Shown in pieces: positions 44,555-56,135 of a DNA stretch of 64,000 nt. Position numbers and translations under genes: made by a program. The DNA comes from Macrophomina tecta (lineage: Eukaryota > Ascomycota > Dothideomycetes > Botryosphaeriales > Botryosphaeriaceae). Position 1 is the first letter of the stretch, and each line of letters begins with the position of its first letter. The notes below the pieces were generated by a model, which saw only the letters and a list, made by a program, of their open reading frames with translations, did not search any database and had not been told where the DNA came from. The stretch lies in NCBI GenBank assembly GCA_024180945.1, contig JAKSGN010000035.1, positions 2,728,001 to 2,792,000 of the forward strand. The letters run 5' to 3'.

Positions 44555-44999
44555 TCAGTCCCGCTCAAACCTCCCCCTCCCCCTCACCAACACCTCAAAC
44601 TGCCCATCCGCCTTGACATCCCTTCCCCCCACGCCCGCCGCCCTTTCCAAGCACGGCGCCAAATCATGCGTCGCGCCGACCCTGTGGTCCCCGCTTCCTA
44701 CCCTCCTCTTCACCCGCCGATTCAACTGCTCCTCCAGCGGCGCGGCGATCAATCCCTTCAGCGTTCTGTCGTCGCCAAGTACTTCCAGGCCCTTCACGAT
44801 CGCGACTTCAATCTCTTGACACGAAGTAAGACGCGCCGATGTAAGACGAGTCGGCGATGACGTTGAGCCGCGCGAGCGCAGCGGCGGCGTCGTCGTCGTC
44901 GTCGCGGAAGTGGCCCAGGTCGCGCGTCAGGACATTTAGGCGACACCGGAGGTTATTGGGGGCGGGTTGCAGGTCTTGCGGAGTGTAGCGGCAGGAGGT
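44555..44999 (-). pseudogene. relic paralogue of the gene at 22421-23305
   Basis: Minus-strand translation matches the conserved part of the protein at 22.4 kb. RYTPQDLQPAPNNLRCRLNV, LTRDLGHFRDD and ADSSYIGASYF lie in one frame down to a TGA at about 44817. After a one-base shift, EIEVAIVKGLEVLGDD, NRRVKRRVGSGDHRVGATHD and LAPCLERA follow to a stop at 44555. Counterparts in the intact gene are YTAEDLRQAPDNLWYRLHVL, LTRDLRHFGDD, DPAYIGAPYF, SRRMKKRVESGDYRVCAAHD and LAPVFEKA. The N-terminal third is not recognisable upstream of about 45000. A (GAC)5 run encodes an Asp stretch missing from the intact copy. A dead duplicate is the simplest reading. An intron hiding the shift is possible, but no GT-AG pair was found. 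Confidence 0.75.
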
Positions 45000-46507
45000 G
45001 CGGGGGCATTGTGCGGCCGTGGTGCCAGCTGCTGTAGTTCCTGCTCTACAAGGGAACCAAAACGTACTCGTAAACTTTAAGGCCTGGGGAATTAGGGCGG
45101 CGGAGGGATCGTTTCAATGTGGTAATCTCTTAGCTACTTTTACATCGGATTTGCTTAGTGAATGCCAACCCCGTCTTGTAGCCAAATCATACCCGGCTGA
45201 TAGTATTTAGGCAGTTTCGTCTGGAGCACCTTATGATCATATCTGTCTAAGAATCCTGGCCTGGGAGAGAGTCCTGGCCTCTCTCTATAACTTTTAGGTC
45301 TGCATAGCTAAAATGCTACTAGGATCTACTCTGAACCATATATCTAGCTTGTTTAAAGTGCAATCTCGTGTTAACCTGATGCTAGGATAGAACGGCAGAT
45401 TGTTCTGTTTAGTGATAAATTTGCAAAATTCAAGCACATGCACATTCCCAAACGAATTTTAAGCAAGAACAACATTATCAAATGATGAGCCAGGAAACGC
45501 CCACGGATCTTAGAGAAGGTAGCAAAGCTACACTTAGCACATGCTAAAAAATACGCTAAGAGAGCTAAGTCATTTTTCATCATAAGTTTTTAGTTAAATG
45601 AACGCTCAATAGAACAAAGAAAAGAATAGTCTCTGGAAATAACACTTTCCACGAACCAGAAGCACAGAAGTAGGATACCACAGAACATCAGTAGGACAGC
45701 CAGTTCTCTTTGCTTGGCCGATATTGCTGGTCGTTATGTAGTGGCTGATGTAGTTGCCGTACGCAGCCTTCAGAGAAAATCAATTTCTGCTCCAAACTTG
45801 CGCCCAGACTTGCCAGCTTTACGAATAGATAATCTCTTGAAGTGAGTTAGCTCACCCCTGGCCCTCCCATCGTTTGACGTTCCGTTGGCAAAGACACATT
45901 CCATGGTGGTTGTTTGGTGGTGGCAGAGAGAGGAATAGTTGCGATCTTACGTGGAATGCGCACTGGACAGGGCCCGACCTCCAGGGACAACTCGTCACGG
46001 TCTCTGAAGTCGTTAGCAGTCCGCTCACAGTTCGCATAACAAGTATAGCTTGCCCCATAAACTAAGCTCGGGGGCCTCGTCAGTCCTTACGTAGGAGTCA
46101 TGATTTGAAGTAATGATCCGAGATTTCACCAAAACAAGAGACAACGCCATCAGAAAGTCATTATATACGCCGTGCCGTACAACAACAAACTACAAACGCC
46201 AATAGATACCGTTTTTCATCTCTTTCTTCGTCCTGCCGGATTATCTGCCTCTCAAACGAGAGAAGCAAGAAATGCGTGCGTATGAAACAAACCCTTCACA
46301 TGCCATCGGCATCATATCATCCATATCCAGTCCAAAACCTGTCCTTCTTCCGTCTTACCCAAATGATACCATCCATGATGCTTTACTCACCCAAAACACG
46401 CCATCAGATCTACCTCGATTGCATCACCTCTCTTGAAGCCCCTCATGCCCACGACCGAACCCTCCTCCTCAATAGCGACAAGTTCGTCATTCAACTCTAC
46501 CCTCTCC
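45000..46507. other. TA-rich gene-free tract, possible decayed transposon
   Basis: From about 45040 to 45860 the sequence turns rich in TA, with many TAG/TAA/TTA triplets in every frame, unlike the GC-rich coding sequence around it. No open frame exceeds 70 codons there, and no domain, terminal repeat or target duplication could be identified. From 45860 to 46507 base use is mixed, leading into the GH47 3' flank. The compositional break fits an old element degraded by C-to-T mutation (RIP), but the element type cannot be named. Confidence 0.45.
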
Positions 46508-49500
46508 TCACTTCCTCGGCCACTCGCCCGCATCCGGTCTCCTAAACGGATGCGCCTCAGTGTTCAAAACCCACTCGTCCAAGCTGACGACATCCTCGTC
46601 TGCGAACAGCAGCCAAAAGTACTTCAGCGTCTCTGCCAGCCAGAAACTCTCCATCTCATCCTTGAGCGTCGGCGCCGTCTTGGTCACGTCGTCGATGGCG
46701 CTGTATCCGAACTCGGCCCGGCAGTGCGTCTGGATAGCCGTGAACATGTTCCACCCAACCTCACGCCAGTGCACGTCGCCCGTGATGCGGTACATGTACC
46801 ACACCGATTCGATGGCTTCTGGTCTGCGTTGCAGGTTAGCGCAAACCCCGTGTTCTGTGGTGTTTTTTGTTCTTTCTGCATTTTTTTTTTATCTTACCTC
46901 AGAATGTAATGCCTCGACTCAACCCGGACGAAGCCCTCGGGCAGCCTCTCCTCCTCAATCCGCTTCTCGACGTACTCCTCGTGGCTGAGCGGCTTCTGCG
47001 GCTTCCAGATGTGCGAAATGACCGGGTCGTTGGAATCGTCGTAGTCAGCAGGCTCATGTGCATCGCTATACGTGGTCGCCTTAGTCGGAGTCGTGCTGCC
47101 CTTGCCCTTTGAATCGTTCTCCACGCCGCCGAGCTGCCTCCTCTCCCACCGGTGCTTGTTTAGAGAATCGGGGATGGCATTGGTCGGGATGGCCTCAGGA
47201 GTAGCCGCAGCAGTGGCAATGACAAATTCGCTATCAGGCGTCTCGGTGGCTTTAGCACGGGCGAGGGCGACCTGCGAGCTGTAGTGCTCGAGCTGACGCT
47301 CGTACGTCTCCTGCCTGCTCTCTGCATACGGGTCGAGCTCTTCATAGTACTTCGTCTCATTCCATTCGCACCCTTTAATGCTCTCACAGGGGGTCATGAT
47401 GAAGGATTCGGGCATGATGCCCGTGCTGGTGGCGTTGTACGCCCATACGCAGCCCTCGGTTAACTGCGCACCTATCTTGACATCCTCGGTGCGTCCAAAA
47501 ATCTTGGCGCCGTACGCAAACATGCCGCCAGCAAAGCAGGTCAAGTGCGTGCCTTCCGCTTTCAATTTCTTGGTGATTTGCTTTCGCTTCTTGTCAGGAG
47601 GGGTGACACTGAGAGTACCAGCGAACAGCACATCGGGAGAGCCATCGGGCAACATCGGTCGATAGAGGAGATCCTCCTTCACGACATCTGCTGACTTCTC
47701 GTACAATTCCTGATATTCGGGGGCGAGACCACCGAGAAGTAGGTATTCCTTGGGGAAGTACTCGTACATAGAATCGGACATGCCACCCAGAGTGAACTGC
47801 TGGGAGCCATGCGGGCTGGACGCCTCCAGACCCTGAGGCTCACAGTCCGCCAGAGTATATGTTGCGGCTACCTTCTTGGTCGACGAGGGTCCCTTCTCTA
47901 GGGAGGAAGTCGCCTTCTCGGTGCGGACTTCATCTTCCTTGGATTCATCAAGAGCAGCCTTGGACAGCGAGATCGGATCGTCAAGCTGGCGCTTGACTAG
48001 CTCGTCATCAATATCATCATGGTCATCATCCGGGACAGGGTTCTTGCCACCAAATCTTTCCGGATTGTTCTTGCTCGACTCCTGGTTTTTCGGCTTCTCA
48101 GCACCAGTGTAGCTGCTCGAGACCTCCTCATCATAGGAAAGTGGAGTCTTTCCGCTGTTCTCCGAAGGGACAAGCTTATCAGCCGGCTTCAGTGGCGGGT
48201 GGGCGGAAGTAGCTCCCATTTCAGGCCTTTTGCAGCCCGACGCATCGACATGGACTGGCCACATGCCAGGTAAAAGCGTATCCTGCCATTCGTTGAATGC
48301 GTTAGTGATCCGGGCAATGGCGTCATAGTACTTGGGCTCCTTGGTGAGCTGGGCGAGCCTGGTAAATTCGACCGAGAGGGAACCGATCTCCGCAAGGACC
48401 ACGCGCGTGCCAGCTCGGTGAGGCTGGGAAGCGTAGGTGCTGGTTGACGTCAGAGGATGCTTCCAAATTTGCAGTGAACGCATTGGACAAACCAGGGCGG
48501 AGAAAGGGGCACTTACGGCATCCAGTAGTAGAACGTGATGGGCATGCGGTTGGGCGTGTCGAAGGCGCCCATCAAGATTTCTGCCAGCTCCACAGCCTTG
48601 TCCAGCAGGATCCTGTGCTTCAGACCGGAAATATCGTAGGCAGCAACAAGGCCACCGAGATACCTGATGACCGTCTCAAACAGGGGGATATCCTTCCTGA
48701 AGCTGGTCGTGAAGTCGATGTCGGCAACGGCAGCAACCGCCTCTTCGAACTCTTCCTCCATGCCCATGATGTACAAAGTGTCAAGCGCGTCGACCAACGT
48801 AGCACCCCAGCCGGCAAAGGGATTGCGGCTGCCATTCGAAACGGGGGAGAGCTCGTCCTTCATCCACGCGTACTTGCGGTAGCCATTCCACGAAAAGACC
48901 ATGGCCTCCTTGACGGCCATGAGCTTGGCATCGCGCTCCTTTCTCTCGGACAACGACTCCTCGGCAAAGGTAGCCTGGATCTTCGGGACCGGCTTGGGCG
49001 AGCCCTTGGGCAGCTGGATTGTGGACGTGACGGGGAAATGCTCGTCGAGCTTGCGCCAGTGGATAACCTTCTCCTCGACGTCGACCTCCTTCCTGCCCTC
49101 GCCGCCCTCGTGTGGCACGACAATCTGCGGCTCGGTGGGCACGCCGGCCACGGCGTCGGTATCGAGGTATGGGGAGTTGACGTCGTCGTCGAGCGAGCCG
49201 GCGGCGGTCTCGAGGGCGGGCGGCGGCTTGCCTTGGACGGGTTTGCTGGCCTTGGGCAGAGCGGGCGGCTCTTCCTTGCCCGGCGGCTTCTCAGCGGCAG
49301 GGACGGTGATATCAGGCGTCTTGTCCTTGTTTTCGGTCGCGATGGGGCTGCCGCTCTTGGGCGGGACCAGGACGTCGGGTATGCTGTCGGCGGCGGGAGC
49401 TTGGCCATGCGAGGAGCTGGAGCCGGCGCCCGACAGCGTGACGCCCAGCCCGCTGGACCATGTTTCGGAGCCGGCGAATTGCCAGAGAACCAGCACCGTC

Positions 49501-49547
49501 AGCACGGCGAAGACCACGAAGACGCGGTAGCGGCGGTAGCGTAGCAT
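46508..49547 (-). CDS. GH47 alpha-mannosidase-like, membrane-anchored (Mnl2 type)
   Basis: Exons 49547-48517, 48439-46898 and 46823-46508 give 962 aa. It starts with a short basic tail and a single membrane helix ([17 protein letters not shown]), a type II anchor, then a Pro/Glu-rich stem. The GH47 fold begins about residue 215: [61 protein letters not shown]. It continues with [38 protein letters not shown] and [19 protein letters not shown]. Two long charged, low-complexity inserts (about residues 415-545 and 700-820) enlarge the domain. Size and inserts fit the Mnl2 branch, linked in yeast to ER-associated degradation, rather than the small ER mannosidase I. Location is probably ER or Golgi membrane. 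Confidence 0.9.
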
Positions 49548-50247
49548 GGCTGAGGGGGTGGGCGCGCGATCGCGTGGGCGGTCGCGGTCGCGGTTGCGGT
49601 TGCGGTCGCACGTCGCGCGCTACGCAGAGCTGACGGAGGCGGGGGCGCAGGGGGTGCTGGGGCTGGGGAACGGCGGGCGGTGTCGCGTGCTCTCGAGACA
49701 GCGCCGACAGGGGTGCAGCATCGGCCGAAAGATGGGGAAAACAATGTCGTGAGGGACGCTGGCAAGGCAGAGTGGTGCAGGCGCAGGCTCGGTTTATGAG
49801 CGGCCAGTGTCACCGCGGGCGTGCAGTTAAGCTCACGCCCTCGAACCTCCGCGGCGAGCCAGACGGGCTGCCAAGAGGCAGGGCGGGTGCTGGGCCCGCC
49901 CACAGCACCTGTTTCGAGACGCTCCACCTTGCCCGCCGCCTCTCGTTTCGGCTGGGTCGCTGGCATTCCATTGGCGCCGCCCTTACAGGCCAAGCCATCA
50001 TCTCACGGATCCTTTTCGCCACCAGAAAAGGACATGGCGGAGCCCACGGAAGACTGCTGCCGTGCTGCCGAATTTTAATTGCCAGCTTGTCATGCGCGGC
50101 CGCCACCCGCCCAAAGCCCTTGTTGACTCTATAAGCTTTTTGAGGCCACCTGTTACACACATGCCTTATCGTAAAAAACATGCCGTTGATTATCCGCCAT
50201 CCTTATTGACCTGGAAAAACCTCATGCCTCATGACCCCCTTGCGAGC
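49548..50247. other. intergenic, GH47 promoter
   Basis: 700 bases between two minus-strand genes. Very GC-rich near the GH47 start, with a hexamer repeat there. No gene seen. Confidence 0.5.
49579..49609. repeat. (GCGGTY)n repeat in GH47 leader
   Basis: Five units of a GCGGTC/GCGGTT hexamer about 30-60 bases upstream of the GH47 ATG. Confidence 0.7.
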
Positions 50248-52131
50248 TCACTGCCCGTCGCCTGCGGCTGGATCCGGCGCCCGTCCCATTTGCCGTGCCT
50301 TGAGCATTTCGTCGCAGAGCAGCAGATTCGAGGCGATGCCCGTGCTGGACGCAATGCAGTTGCGGATCACCCGGAACGAATCGTACACTCCCGCCTGCAC
50401 CGGGTCCATTGCTTCGCCCGAGTTGAGGTCCAGCCCGACCACGTTGCCCTCGGCCTGTTCGTCTTGTAGTTCCGCCACTGTCGCAGCCCATTAGCAAGTC
50501 TCTCAGAGCCTCTCATCAGTGGTACTCACAGGCGTCCTGGATGTCGTGGCCAGAGTTGGCAGCCAGTGTCTTGGGAATGATCAGGAGTGCATCCGCGAAT
50601 GCCTCGACGCCGTACCGCGCCTTGCCCTTGATCTGCTTTCTGAAAGCGTCGCTCTTAAGGTGCGCCGCGCACGCGACCTGGAAAGCTCCACCGCCGGGGA
50701 CAACGCTCTTGTCCACAATCATGTTGTAGACACTTCTGAGACCATCGCGAACCGCATCCTTGACCTGCGCAATCGTGTGTGCGTTGGGGCCCTTGATCAG
50801 GATCGTAACCGACTTGGGGTCCTTGACTTCCTCCTGCGACCCAGTTAGCAGGCTGGCTGCAGGACGCACCGAATGCTACATACCACAAACGTGTACTTCT
50901 CCTCGCCAAGCTGGTGCTCGTACACCTTGCCGGCCCAGCCAAGCACGTCGGGAGTGAGGTCGTCAACGCTGTTCATCGAAGTGCCACCGCAGATGAGCTG
51001 CAACCGCTCCATGTTCCTCCTCTTGGCTCTCCGCAGAGCAAGAATGCCGTTCTTGACCAGGACGTCCAAGCTCATGGGGTCAATGCCCTTCTGGTTTATT
51101 ATGACAAAGTTCTTTGTCGGGTCGTCGCCACAGACCTCCTTCTTCAGTTCGACAATCTTCCTCAGCTTCTCATCCACGAATCGCCTCTCGCTCTCCACCA
51201 GCTTGTCACGCTGCTCTGCACTCGAGTAGAAGAAGCCCGAGTTGATCTCCGACTTCTCGTATTCCAAGCTGACATTGAGCGTCAGGATGTAAGCGTTCTC
51301 GACGTACTTGGGCATATCGGGGTGGCGGGCGCCGTGATCGAGGGCAAGGCCCCTGATGAGCTGGGTGTCGGCGGCGGTGCGGTGCTGCATCTGCATGATC
51401 TCAACCATGTGCAAGTCCGGCTTGGCAGGAGCGTTGTAGATGGCGAGGACGGCATCGACGATGTCGGGAGTAAGCTGCTCGGCAAGAGTGCTGTTCAGCT
51501 TTGTGGAAAGCGAAGTGCGAGCAACGGAAAGCAGCAACTCGCGGTCAACCTCCTTGGTCAGCTTGAAGTCGTCGAGGAACTTCAGAGCCTCAGTCTTGGC
51601 CAGCTCATAGCCATCCGTTATCACACGGGGGTGCAGGCCCTCGGAAATGTATCTGTCCGCCTGCTTGAGCAGCTCGCCAACCATCAGTACCACAGAAGTT
51701 GTGCCGTCGCCGGTAATGTCATCCTGAGCAGTGGCCGCGCGGGCAATCATGACAGCGGTGGGGTTCTGGATCTGCATATCGCGGAGCAACACGCTGCCGT
51801 CCTTGGTGAGTTTGATGGCACCGGCACCGTCGACCAGCCTGCACTCTGTTAGACGTGTCCGCAACGAGCGCATTCGGGCCACTCACATCTTCAAGGTGCC
51901 GCGGGGTCCCAGGTTGGAGGAAAGCACCTAGGCAGGAACGGTCAGCACATTCCCCCTCTTCCAGCAATACACGCGGGGGCGCACCTGCTGAAGGCCCTCT
52001 CCGGCAGCAATGTTGACCTTCAAGGCCTCGCCGCGTCTCTGTAGCTCCTATTAGCTTGCCGGTTTCCAAAACGGGGGTTTGCAGCGTACCCGCGACTCGG
52101 CCTTGGGGTTGAGGAGTTGTGCGGCCGACAT
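50248..52131 (-). CDS. CCT6: TCP-1/CCT chaperonin subunit zeta
   Basis: Six exons (52131-52090, 52038-51985, 51927-51887, 51838-50884, 50833-50530, 50477-50248) give 541 aa, the usual CCT6 length. The start [20 protein letters not shown] is the zeta-type N-terminus. ATP-site motifs are [26 protein letters not shown] and [20 protein letters not shown]. Subunit-specific stretches are [19 protein letters not shown] and [14 protein letters not shown]. The end [23 protein letters not shown] is typical of CCT subunits. It forms one position in each ring of the cytosolic CCT/TRiC complex that folds actin, tubulin and other proteins. Three very short exons open the gene. Head-to-head with OTU1. Confidence 0.96.
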
Positions 52132-52636
52132 GTTAGGTGCGGACCACGATTGCTAGAGGGTACTGGGTCGGATGGGCAGAAAGGAGCTCTGCACGGGAGA
52201 TGTAGGCGGGCGTGGGGCAGCACGGAGTCGACCAACGCGCAGAAAAGGCGGCGGGACGCGATGCATTCTGGAAGCTGCGAAAATCCGCTCCGTTGCGCCC
52301 TGAGCCCTGCCGCCCGCGAGCTCGGGCCTCCACCCCAGTCGCTGCCGTCATACCGCCCGCCTCGCAGCTGTCCCTCCGCTGGCAAGACTCCGGCTCCTCA
52401 TGCATACTGTCTTATTCTCACTCATCTTCTGAGCAGCGCATTTCACCCGCGAGTCCAAGCCTCATCCCCTCGCCCTAAGCCTATAGCCACGAGAACGCGC
52501 GTACCTCACCACAACCGCCGGCTCGCGACACAGCTACCGTGCCCCGCCGAATCCTGTCCCTCTCCTGATCGCTTGCGCCCTTCGTCGCTCGTTAGCCAGA
52601 CGTCGCATACGGCCTCTTGACGCCCTCTCCGCCATT
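52132..52636. promoter_or_regulatory. shared divergent promoter CCT6 / OTU1
   Basis: 505 bases between divergent start codons of two protein quality-control genes. GC-rich, no TATA near either start. Confidence 0.5.
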
Positions 52637-53674
52637 ATGAGGATAAGAGTACGTGGTCCGCAGGGCGTCACGACCATCACCCTCGACGACCATGCGACCG
52701 TTGCCGAACTGCAGTCAACCATCGCTGAGAAAAGTGGCGTGCCGGTCTTCGATCTCAAGGCCGGCTACCCTCCACAACCAATAGACATCGCCCAATTCGA
52801 TCCGGTCACAGCACTCAGCGACACCGGCCTGAAGCTCAACGGCGAACAACTAGTTGTAGTGCCCCGTGATGTCGGCGGCCAACTCTCACACCCCATGGCT
52901 GATACCACACCGGGCCGCGCCGCTCCTCTGCCAGGCTCGAAACAGGCGATCGAAAACCAGGCCAGCGAGCTCCAACAGCCACTGTCTCTTTCGCGAAATG
53001 CAAAGGATGTGGAGTCCGACCCGCCGGAGGTAGCAGTTCCCGAGGCCGGCGTCACGCTGGTCCTCCGAGTTATGCCGGATGACAACAGCTGCCTGTTCCG
53101 TGCCATCGGCAGCGCGGTGATGGGCGACTCGCTGGATATAATGCAGGAGATGCGTGGCATTGTGGCAGCTGCCATCCAGGCAAACCCGGTCGACTACAAC
53201 GAGGTGATATTGCAGAAATCGCCTGACGATTACTGTCGCTGGATCCAGCGGGACGAGAGTTGGGGCGGAGACATCGAACTTGGCATCCTCAGTCAGCACT
53301 TCGATATCGAGATATGCAGTATCGATGTCCAAAGCCTCCATGTATACCGCTACAACGAGGGGAAACCAAGACGCTGTATTCTTGTCTACTCCGGTATTCA
53401 TTACGACACTATCGCCCTCAACCCGTCGTCGCCCCCGCACAGAAAGGCCGACATGCCTCCGGAGTTCGACATTAAACAGTTTGACGCCCTTGACGATGTG
53501 GTTCTCGAACGCGCGAAGGATCTGTGCAAGATTTTGCAATCACGCCACTACTACACTGACACGGCCGGCTTTGCTATAAAATGCAACAAGTGTGGCTGGA
53601 AAGGCAACGGTGAGGCTGGGGCCTTACAACACGCGAAGGAGACTGGTCACATGGATTTTGGAGAGGCGGAATGA
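52637..53674 (+). CDS. OTU1: OTU1/YOD1 deubiquitinase
   Basis: Single exon, 345 aa. The N-terminal UBX-like ubiquitin fold (MRIRVRGPQGVTTITLDD) binds Cdc48/p97 in the family. The OTU catalytic domain has the motif MPDDNSCLFRAIGSA with Cys152, SWGGDIELGILSQHF, and the C-terminal His in YSGIHYDTIAL (His255). A C2H2 zinc finger (CNKCGWKGNGEAGALQHAKE followed by TGH) ends the protein. Domain order and size match Otu1/YOD1, which trims ubiquitin chains on Cdc48 clients, including ER-associated degradation substrates. Cytosolic. The ATG at 52637 is the natural start of the UBX fold. Confidence 0.96.
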   Translation: MRIRVRGPQGVTTITLDDHATVAELQSTIAEKSGVPVFDLKAGYPPQPIDIAQFDPVTALSDTGLKLNGEQLVVVPRDVGGQLSHPMADTTPGRAAPLPGSKQAIENQASELQQPLSLSRNAKDVESDPPEVAVPEAGVTLVLRVMPDDNSCLFRAIGSAVMGDSLDIMQEMRGIVAAAIQANPVDYNEVILQKSPDDYCRWIQRDESWGGDIELGILSQHFDIEICSIDVQSLHVYRYNEGKPRRCILVYSGIHYDTIALNPSSPPHRKADMPPEFDIKQFDALDDVVLERAKDLCKILQSRHYYTDTAGFAIKCNKCGWKGNGEAGALQHAKETGHMDFGEAE

Positions 53675-53982
53675 AAGTCTCAGGTCGGTATTGCAAGCGG
53701 TACGTCAATGAAGCATGGCTTGCGAATTTACTGCTCGATATTCCTCATACTTGCATCTTGCGGTGTTGAATACATTATACCGTAATACAGTAAAAGTATC
53801 TTCATAAAGAAGGATTAAACCGTAACCTGTTATCATCTAATAGGGTTAATTTTCGATTAAACTTCAGGGATAGAGTTTAGGTACGCCCTCAAGCCAAACT
53901 CTCCACCGAACAAGCTTTTGCCTTATCCGCTTGAATCGGGGCAGCCAAGCATCCCCTATCTACCATACGCAATACGAGCCGG
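53675..53982. other. convergent intergenic region
   Basis: 308 bases, A/T-rich from 53760 to 53880, holding the 3' ends of OTU1 and the oxygenase. No gene seen. Confidence 0.5.
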
Positions 53983-55222
53983 TCACAACGCATACAGCGC
54001 CGCCATCCGCATACTTACGTACTGCTCTGCCGTCACCGCCTCATACTTCTTCGGGTTGCTCTTATCATCCCAACACCCTGGGAGCGCCTCGATGACCGCA
54101 TCGTCATTCGGTGCGGAGAAGAACGGAATCGAGTACCGCGCACGGCACATTGCTTCTTCCTCTCCATGCTCGCCAGCTGGCGGCGCTCCCACTCGATGCA
54201 CCGTACTCCGCCATCGTCCATTACTCCACCGCTCCATCAGATCCCCGACGTTGACGAGCAGGGTCCCCGGGACGGGCGGCGCCGCTCGAAACGTTCCCGG
54301 CGCGCACGGATCCTCCACCTCGAGCCCGCCCACGTCGTCCTGGAAGAGCAGCGTCAGCGACCCGAAGTCCGAATGCGCGCCAATACGCGAGTGCGTGCGG
54401 TGCGTTGTTAGGGCGCGCACGGGAACGGGTGGATAGTGCAGCAGACGCAGCTGGAAGGGGGAAGTGGAGTGCGCGGCGCTGAGGTACTCGGCAGAAGGGA
54501 GCGAGAGGGACAGAGCTAGCGCGCGGAGGAGCGTGTGCGTCATGGCCGCGCAGTCCTGGACAGGCGTCAGTATACATCTGTGACGGATGCATGAAGCGAG
54601 AGGTTGAATGTAAGTGTATGGAACTGCCGTACCTCGAAGAACCCTTCCATGTACGCCCGGAACCCCGGCAGCGCATCATCCGGCAGCCAGATGTTGGGCT
54701 GCCGCTCGTCCGTCGTGTTGCCCGTCTCGTAGCTCTCCTTGACATCGGGCACCTCGCGCAGCGCGGTGAGGGCCTCCTCGTCGAACACGTGCTGCGAGAC
54801 TTTCTCGATGCCCAGCCCCGAGTAGCCGCGGTGGTGCGAGCCGCCGGGCGGGTGCGGCGCGAGCATCTTGACGTCGGTGGGGAGCGCGAAGAAGCGTTTG
54901 CTCTGGCCCTTGGGGCATTAGTCTGGGCTGCATATAGATATTGAAGATCGAGGTAAACCAGAATTCCGCCGCGTCGAGAAGAAATGGGCAGACGTGTATA
55001 AAAAGGCACGAAGGTAAGAAGAATAAATAGTGGATCAAAACTCACCCACTCAAATGCTTTATCCACCTTCTCCTGCGGCACACCGTGGTTCTTGAGGTAC
55101 ACGAAGCCGACGGTGTGCAAGGCCTCGTCCAGCTGCTCCGCTACGGCCTTCTTGACCGCATCGTCGCCGGTATAGAAGGGCCCGAAATCAACGATGGGCA
55201 CGGGAGACTCGGACGAGCCCAT
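53983..55222 (-). CDS. 2-oxoglutarate/Fe(II) oxygenase, isopenicillin N synthase-like
   Basis: Exons 55222-55046, 54902-54633 and 54555-53983 give 339 aa. The N-terminal DIOX_N region reads VPIVDFGPF and GFVYLKNHGVPQEKVDKAF. The catalytic barrel gives the iron triad His210 and Asp212 (IGAHSDFGSLTLLFQDD) and His269 (STVHRV), with the 2OG-binding RxS in CRARYSIPFF (Arg289). GGSHHRGYSGLGIEKVSQH in exon 2 is common in fungal members. Such enzymes hydroxylate or desaturate small molecules, and many belong to secondary metabolism, but no biosynthetic core gene is next to this one. The exon 2 acceptor could lie six bases upstream, adding GlyGln. Confidence 0.9.
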
Positions 55223-56135
55223 TTTTACTGTTTGAAGCCTCCAGCGAGCACTGTCGGTGATTCAAAGGAGCTATCGGCGGCCTGGACAAGGTGCGGGGCG
55301 GTACTTTGACGTCAGCGGGGGTGCGGGGGAAGCGTCCGCTGTGGTGGGGGAGACAAGAAAGGGTGCGCGCAGCCACTCCGGATCTTCAGGGTCTGGCAGG
55401 GGTTCGTTTGACGTGTGTCCGTACGCACTCTAATATACTTCGTCACAGAACAGGGTTCGGGTGGAAGGTTGGAGGAGTAGACCCAGGTGCGAAGCTCTGG
55501 TGTTTGAGGATGTGGAGGGCGGCTTGTGTGTAAGCCGCCAAGCCCTGTATGCTTCGAGATGGTGCTTACGGTCCGTCGGACGCTTATGTTTCCGGACAAA
55601 ACGACGTGGAGGCTTTTCGTTGGAGGTAATGCATGAACGCTCCGGCCGAGCTTTCATGTGAGTCATGGAATAAGAGTATGCTTGTGGCAAATCCATCGCG
55701 ATGGCTTCGCTATGAGAGGACGCATGGAGGAGCCAGGTACATCCTGCGCCCGCGGCTAATGTGTTTTAGGCCCAGAATCCTGTTGGGTTCGTCTTCCGTA
55801 TGTCTTCCGTTTTCAAGATAAACTCTGCTCTGCGGCTGGACGAAGAGAGATGGAAAGCGCGGGTTAGCGAGCGACGGAAAAGTTATGGCAATATCAGCGC
55901 ACCACACGTACTGAACCAAGACGACAGAGGTATATATGTGGTATGGCATCATGTCTAACTTGTGTGCGATGAGTGGATCGGGGATAAAAGTGGTATAGAA
56001 GCTTTCTCGAATTGCGATATGCCAGTGTGGTATCTCTGCTCTTAAATAAAAAATAACCTGCGATGTACTTAAACAGATCCCTGATCGGAACTGGTCCAGC
56101 AGTTAAAGTGCAAATCTTCTCCCGAACTCCGAAAT
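55223..56135. other. intergenic, no gene seen
   Basis: 913 bases between the oxygenase start and the 3' end of the small secreted protein gene. Only short open frames without recognisable domains. Confidence 0.5.

Noticed and set aside
48444..49544. Plus-strand open frame opposite the GH47 stem region
   Set aside because: Antisense to the Pro/Glu-rich stem; composition is a reflection of that bias.
50914..51852. Plus-strand open frame of 312 codons opposite CCT6
   Set aside because: Antisense shadow of a highly conserved gene; no independent evidence.
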